A stretch of 8,311 bases of DNA from an uncultured Eubacteriales bacterium (GTDB lineage: Bacteria; Bacillota; Clostridia; Oscillospirales; Acutalibacteraceae). Of this stretch, positions 5,397-8,311 are shown piece by piece. Numbering within the stretch: position 1 is the stretch's first letter; each line of letters opens with the position of its first letter. The stretch covers positions 1 through 8,311 of the forward strand of contig CAKUBN010000079.1 of assembly GCA_934643185.1 (NCBI GenBank). Reading direction: 5' to 3'. Position numbers and translations under genes: made by a program. The notes beneath the pieces were generated by a model. That model had not been told where the DNA came from. It worked only from the letters and a program-made list of their open reading frames with translations, and ran no database searches.

Positions 5397-5459
5397 GTAC
5401 AAAGTGGTGTGCAGAAGGTAACGAACGCACACGATGCTTTTTTCAAACGCACTTTGTAC
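5397..5459 (-). promoter_or_regulatory. Folded RNA element upstream of the adh terminator
   Basis: A perfect 10-bp inverted repeat, GTACAAAGTG (5397-5406) with CACTTTGTAC (5450-5459), encloses a second 6-bp stem, GTGTGC (5407-5412) with GCACAC (5427-5432). A 17-nt unpaired strand (5433-5449) remains on one side only. It lies between the hydrogenase stop and the terminator. This aptamer-plus-terminator order could be a riboswitch-like control or a simple mRNA 3' stabiliser. No known class is recognised. Confidence 0.5.
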
Positions 5460-5473
5460 TGTGTTGCCTTAAA

Positions 5474-6922
5474 TTATTCGGCTTCCGGTCCGACATCCGT
5501 CACGGAGATGGCGTCGAGAATCGTCTTCTCCATCGCCTGCTTGCCGTACTTATCGACATCTGCCTTGTTCTTTTCGCCGTGGGTCAGGCAGCCTGCGCCG
5601 CCGATGCAGCCGCCGGTGCATGCCATACCTTCGATGAAGTTGTTCGGCAGAACGTTCTTGGAAGCGCGCAGCAGAGCCGCCTTGCAGGCCTCGATGCCGT
5701 CGCATGCGATGGCGTTGAGCTTGAAGTCCTCGTTGTTCTGCTCCTTGAGCGCTTCCACAACCGCGTCGGACAGACCGCCGCTGCGGGCAAAGATACGGCC
5801 ATAGTAGGAAGCGTTGTCGAGCACGCCTTCTTCAAGCGTGGTGAGGTCGATGTTGCGGCTGTCGAACAGCGCCTGCAGCTCTTCAAACGTCAGGGTGCAG
5901 TCGATGTACTGGCTTGCCGGCTCGCCTTCCTTGAACTCCATCTTCTTCGCGGTGCACGGCCCGATGAAGACGACCTTTGCGCCCGGGGTGGTCTCCTTGA
6001 TGTAGCGGCCGATCTCGGCTGCCGGAGACAGGTTGTGGGAGATCTTATCGACCATGGTCGGGAAGTTCTTCTTGATGTAAGAAACGAATGCCGGGCAGCA
6101 GGAGCTTGTGAGGAAGCCCTTTTCTGCGAGCTCTGCCGCTTCCTTATACGCGACCATATCTGCGCCGAGCGCCGCCTCGATGACATGATAGAAGCCGAGG
6201 CGCTGGATGCCGGTGATGACCTGGCCGAGCTTTGCGTAGCTGAACTGGCTGGAGATGGACGGTGCTACGACCGCGTAGACCTTGTAATCCTTGTTCTCGT
6301 GGCTGTTCTTGATCATGTTGACCGCGTCGAGGATGAAAGACTTGTCGACGATCGCGCCGAACGGGCACTGGTAGACGCAGGCGCCGCAGGAGATGCACTT
6401 TTCGTTATCGATATGTGCTGCGCGATGCTCTTCGCTGCTCATGCTGATGGCCTTGATCTTGCAGGCCTTTTCGCACGGACGCTTCTGGTTGATGATGGCG
6501 CTGTACGGGCATACCTTTGCGCACTGGCCGCACTCTACGCACTTCGATTTATCGATGTGTGCCTTCTGCTGCTCATCAAACGTGATGGCGCCGCGGCGGC
6601 ATACGTCCTCGCAGCGGTGCGCCAAGCAGCCGCGGCAGGACTCTGTGACGACGTGACCGCTGACGGGGCATTCGTCGCAGGCGATCTCGATGACTTCGAT
6701 GACGTTCGGGTTTTTCTTGTCGCCGCCCATAGCGAGCTTGATGCGCTCCTCAACGATGGCGCGCTCTTTGTAGATGCAGCAGCGCATCGTCGGCTTTTCC
6801 TTGACGATCAGCTTCGGGATCTCATAATATGCGGCGTCGAGGTTATCCTCAAAGCCGTAACGTGCGACCTCGCGCAGGACCTTATACTTCAAATACTGGA
6901 TTTTCGTATCAAACTTTCTCAT
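5474..6922 (-). CDS. [FeFe]-hydrogenase with an N-terminal Fe-S cluster array (group B-like, 482 aa)
   Basis: Predicted cytoplasmic H2-evolving, H2-oxidising or H2-sensing enzyme. After about 80 residues comes a cysteine-rich segment (C82, C85, C96, C99, C104, C108). Then come two ferredoxin-type 4Fe-4S motifs, C128-C131-C134-C138 and C176-C179-C182-C186, with an extra C150/C154 pair between them. The H-cluster domain follows: L1 TSSCCPAF (272-279; C276 ligand, C275 matching the proton-relay cysteine), L2 GPCTAKKMEF (C323) and L3 EGMACTGGCIGG (C435, C439). All four ligand cysteines are present, so a full H-cluster is plausible. It lacks the tryptophan after L1 and the methionine before the L2 cysteine that typify group A enzymes. 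The start ATG is forced by a TGA two codons upstream; a GAAAGG lies 13 nt away. It is downstream of a PP2C-type phosphatase, which suggests a signalling role. Confidence 0.9.
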   Translation of the reverse strand: MRKFDTKIQYLKYKVLREVARYGFEDNLDAAYYEIPKLIVKEKPTMRCCIYKERAIVEERIKLAMGGDKKNPNVIEVIEIACDECPVSGHVVTESCRGCLAHRCEDVCRRGAITFDEQQKAHIDKSKCVECGQCAKVCPYSAIINQKRPCEKACKIKAISMSSEEHRAAHIDNEKCISCGACVYQCPFGAIVDKSFILDAVNMIKNSHENKDYKVYAVVAPSISSQFSYAKLGQVITGIQRLGFYHVIEAALGADMVAYKEAAELAEKGFLTSSCCPAFVSYIKKNFPTMVDKISHNLSPAAEIGRYIKETTPGAKVVFIGPCTAKKMEFKEGEPASQYIDCTLTFEELQALFDSRNIDLTTLEEGVLDNASYYGRIFARSGGLSDAVVEALKEQNNEDFKLNAIACDGIEACKAALLRASKNVLPNNFIEGMACTGGCIGGAGCLTHGEKNKADVDKYGKQAMEKTILDAISVTDVGPEAE

Positions 6923-6990
6923 TCTTCACATCAAACCTTTCTTGCTTTGGACAGAGACTTCCTTTTCTTATATTTTTCAAACCTTCCTTA

Positions 6991-7026
6991 GGGCACAACG
7001 CTGTGCCCTGCGCCGGATTTCCGGCG
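6991..7026 (-). repeat. Tandem GC-rich hairpins directly after the phosphatase stop
   Basis: GGGCACA/TGTGCCC with a 4-nt loop (6991-7008) and CGCCGG/CCGGCG with a 4-nt loop (7011-7026) are separated by 2 nt. They begin one base after the phosphatase stop codon. No U-run follows on the minus strand, so they are unlikely to terminate. Protecting or processing the mRNA between the two operon genes is the likelier role. Confidence 0.6.
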
Positions 7027-7027
7027 T

Positions 7028-8200
7028 TTAGAAGTAAGATACCTTAACTTTTTTGCCCATCTTTTCGAGCGAGGTGCAGAGGTTCTCGACGAGCTGCATC
7101 TTGATATTGAAGTTGATGGGCAGATTCGGGTTCTGGTGCGCCGGGTTCACCGCGCGGCCGACGAAGAAGTTGATATCGGTCGCTTCTTCAAACAGCATGC
7201 GGGCGATCATGGACGCGCCGTCGCGCTTATAGCCCCACTGGCTGTACTTGCGGTTTTCCTCGAGGTAATCCTTTGCGTACTCGACGACCTTGCTCATGGT
7301 GATGACGCCTTCGGTGACAAGGTCGAGTCCTTCGACCTTCGCCGTGGGCGGAATATCGGAATCGAGGTAATCGAGCTGTGCGATGATGGGCTTTTTGAGG
7401 TATTCCGCCGCAAGCGTAGACGTGGTACCGCCGCAGACAATCCGCTTGCCGGGTGCCGAGAAGAACGCCTCGTGCATTTTCGCGAGATCTTCGGGTTTAG
7501 ACGGCGGTCCGATCATCAGGTTCACGCAGCAGCGCTCGCGCACTTTGACGCAGACCGCAGTGGTATCGTCGCCCGGCTGGCCGCCGTAGAGCTTGTTGCA
7601 CTCATCGAGCAGCAGCGCATTGAGCGTTTTTGCCGTGAAGCTTTCGTCGTACATCATCTCCATATAGTCGATGATGTCCTTGCGCTCCCAGCCGAAATTC
7701 AGCGACATGCCGATGCCGGCATGAATGGCGCCGTCGCTGAACGCGATGAACGTGTCATCCTTCTGAATCGGGATGCGGGTCTTATAGATCGTTTTGCCGC
7801 CGATCTCGACGGCTTCGCGCGGGTATTCCCAGTTTTTGCCGTTGCGCAGCAGAACCACGAACGGGTTATCATACTGAATGATCTCCGCTTCTTCATTTTC
7901 TATGATTCGGATGATGGTGAACGTGGAATACGCCACGCCGCGCACCGCGCAGATGGGCAGTGTAGACGCAATGGTCTCCACGCAGTCTTCGACATGCAGC
8001 CCCTCCGCCATCATGGTAGAGATGATCTTTGCGGTCAGCGTGGAAAGAATATTTGCCTTAACACCGCTGCCCATGCCGTCTGCCAGCACAACCACCGTGG
8101 AATTTTCTCCCTGCGGAACGATGTCAACGTGATCGCCGCAAAGCTGTTCACCTTTTTTGTTGAGGCTCATCCAGCCAATATCTGTACAGAGATTATTCAT
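7028..8200 (-). CDS. SpoIIE-family (PP2C-type) serine/threonine phosphatase with an uncharacterised C-terminal domain (390 aa)
   Basis: A metal-dependent protein phosphatase predicted to dephosphorylate Ser/Thr on a partner protein. The SpoIIE/PPM core spans about residues 1-222. Metal-binding acidic residues are visible at D23 (CGDHVD), D41 (LADGMGSG), D156 (AFSDGAIHAGIG) and D211-D212 (PGDDTTAVCVKV). The remaining 165 residues form a second domain of no family I can name, with CGGTTSTLAAEYL and an Asn/Pro-rich patch (NPAHQNPNLPINF). No signal peptide or membrane segment is seen, so it is cytoplasmic. Its start overlaps the end of the upstream gene by 8 nt, with AAAGGA 11 nt before the ATG, which suggests translational coupling. 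Such phosphatases are known beside sensory [FeFe]-hydrogenases in Clostridia, so an H2- or redox-responsive signalling role is inferred. Confidence 0.88.
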   Translation of the reverse strand: MNNLCTDIGWMSLNKKGEQLCGDHVDIVPQGENSTVVVLADGMGSGVKANILSTLTAKIISTMMAEGLHVEDCVETIASTLPICAVRGVAYSTFTIIRIIENEEAEIIQYDNPFVVLLRNGKNWEYPREAVEIGGKTIYKTRIPIQKDDTFIAFSDGAIHAGIGMSLNFGWERKDIIDYMEMMYDESFTAKTLNALLLDECNKLYGGQPGDDTTAVCVKVRERCCVNLMIGPPSKPEDLAKMHEAFFSAPGKRIVCGGTTSTLAAEYLKKPIIAQLDYLDSDIPPTAKVEGLDLVTEGVITMSKVVEYAKDYLEENRKYSQWGYKRDGASMIARMLFEEATDINFFVGRAVNPAHQNPNLPINFNIKMQLVENLCTSLEKMGKKVKVSYF

Positions 8201-8311
8201 CTTGCAGCGATTCCTTTAACTTGGTGAGCGCGATTTTCGTTTCTGCCGTGGTCTCGCCGAGCAGCGATGCGATCTCCTGTACGACGCGCATCTGCTTTTC
8301 GATCACACGGT
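8193..8311 (-). CDS. C-terminal tail of the upstream operon gene, probably a sensory [FeFe]-hydrogenase
   Basis: About 38 codons are visible before the TAA at 8193-8195. The tail includes VIEKQMRVVQEIASLLGETT and then AETKIALTKLKESLQDE, a likely amphipathic helix. From memory, this kind of ending (QEIA-LLGETTAETK) occurs at the C-terminus of clostridial sensory [FeFe]-hydrogenases (HydS/group C, with a PAS domain) that precede SpoIIE phosphatases. The fragment itself contains no catalytic motif. The stop overlaps the phosphatase start codon by 8 nt, so the two are co-transcribed. A histidine kinase or another operon protein cannot be excluded. Confidence 0.5.
   Translation of the reverse strand, partial: RVIEKQMRVVQEIASLLGETTAETKIALTKLKESLQDE

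Noticed and set aside
5579..6991. 470-codon plus-strand frame opposite the hydrogenase
   Set aside because: Ala/Asp/Leu-biased shadow. The minus strand carries all hydrogenase motifs.
1..8311. CRISPR array, insertion sequence, tRNA gene or prophage remnant
   Set aside because: No spaced direct repeats, transposase motifs, cloverleaf or attachment-site signals were seen on either strand.

Overview
The window looks like chromosomal DNA of an anaerobic, moderately GC-rich Clostridia member, most plausibly an Oscillospirales/Ruminococcaceae-type gut bacterium. The reasons are a ferredoxin-type [FeFe]-hydrogenase paired with a SpoIIE-type phosphatase, purine-rich Shine-Dalgarno sites, SigA-like promoters and U-tract terminators. 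This is inference from gene content; no species can be named. Every supported gene is on the minus strand, so transcription reads from high to low coordinates.

Right end (8311-5474): a putative hydrogenase-signalling operon. The tail of an upstream gene, probably a sensory [FeFe]-hydrogenase, overlaps the start of a SpoIIE/PP2C-type phosphatase. About 105 nt later comes a second multi-cluster [FeFe]-hydrogenase whose H-cluster motifs differ from those of classical HydA. Tandem hairpins separate the last two genes.

Middle (5473-2583): the hydrogenase is followed by a folded leader-like segment (5397-5459) and an intrinsic terminator (5331-5379) immediately ahead of a medium-chain zinc alcohol dehydrogenase. 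Next comes nicotinate phosphoribosyltransferase (pncB), with its own strong promoter and a hairpin-rich leader of about 114 nt. NAD(H)-linked redox chemistry links the ADH, pncB and, loosely, the hydrogenases.

Left half (2565-1): RNase P RNA (rnpB, type A layout) starts only about 20 nt after pncB and ends at a terminator. It is followed by a promoter-to-terminator unit that could make a roughly 70-nt small RNA. A second unit encodes a 31-residue Met-rich, Cys-Cys peptide with its own extended -10 promoter and RBS. Its terminator sits just 12 nt before the RBS of a GNAT acetyltransferase. The peptide's start and end regions are perfectly complementary over 12 nt, and the end region can instead pair with the terminator's 5' arm. 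This is the layout of a ribosome-controlled attenuator and is the most interesting signal here. The window closes with the first 292 codons of asparaginyl-tRNA synthetase (asnS), which has its own promoter.
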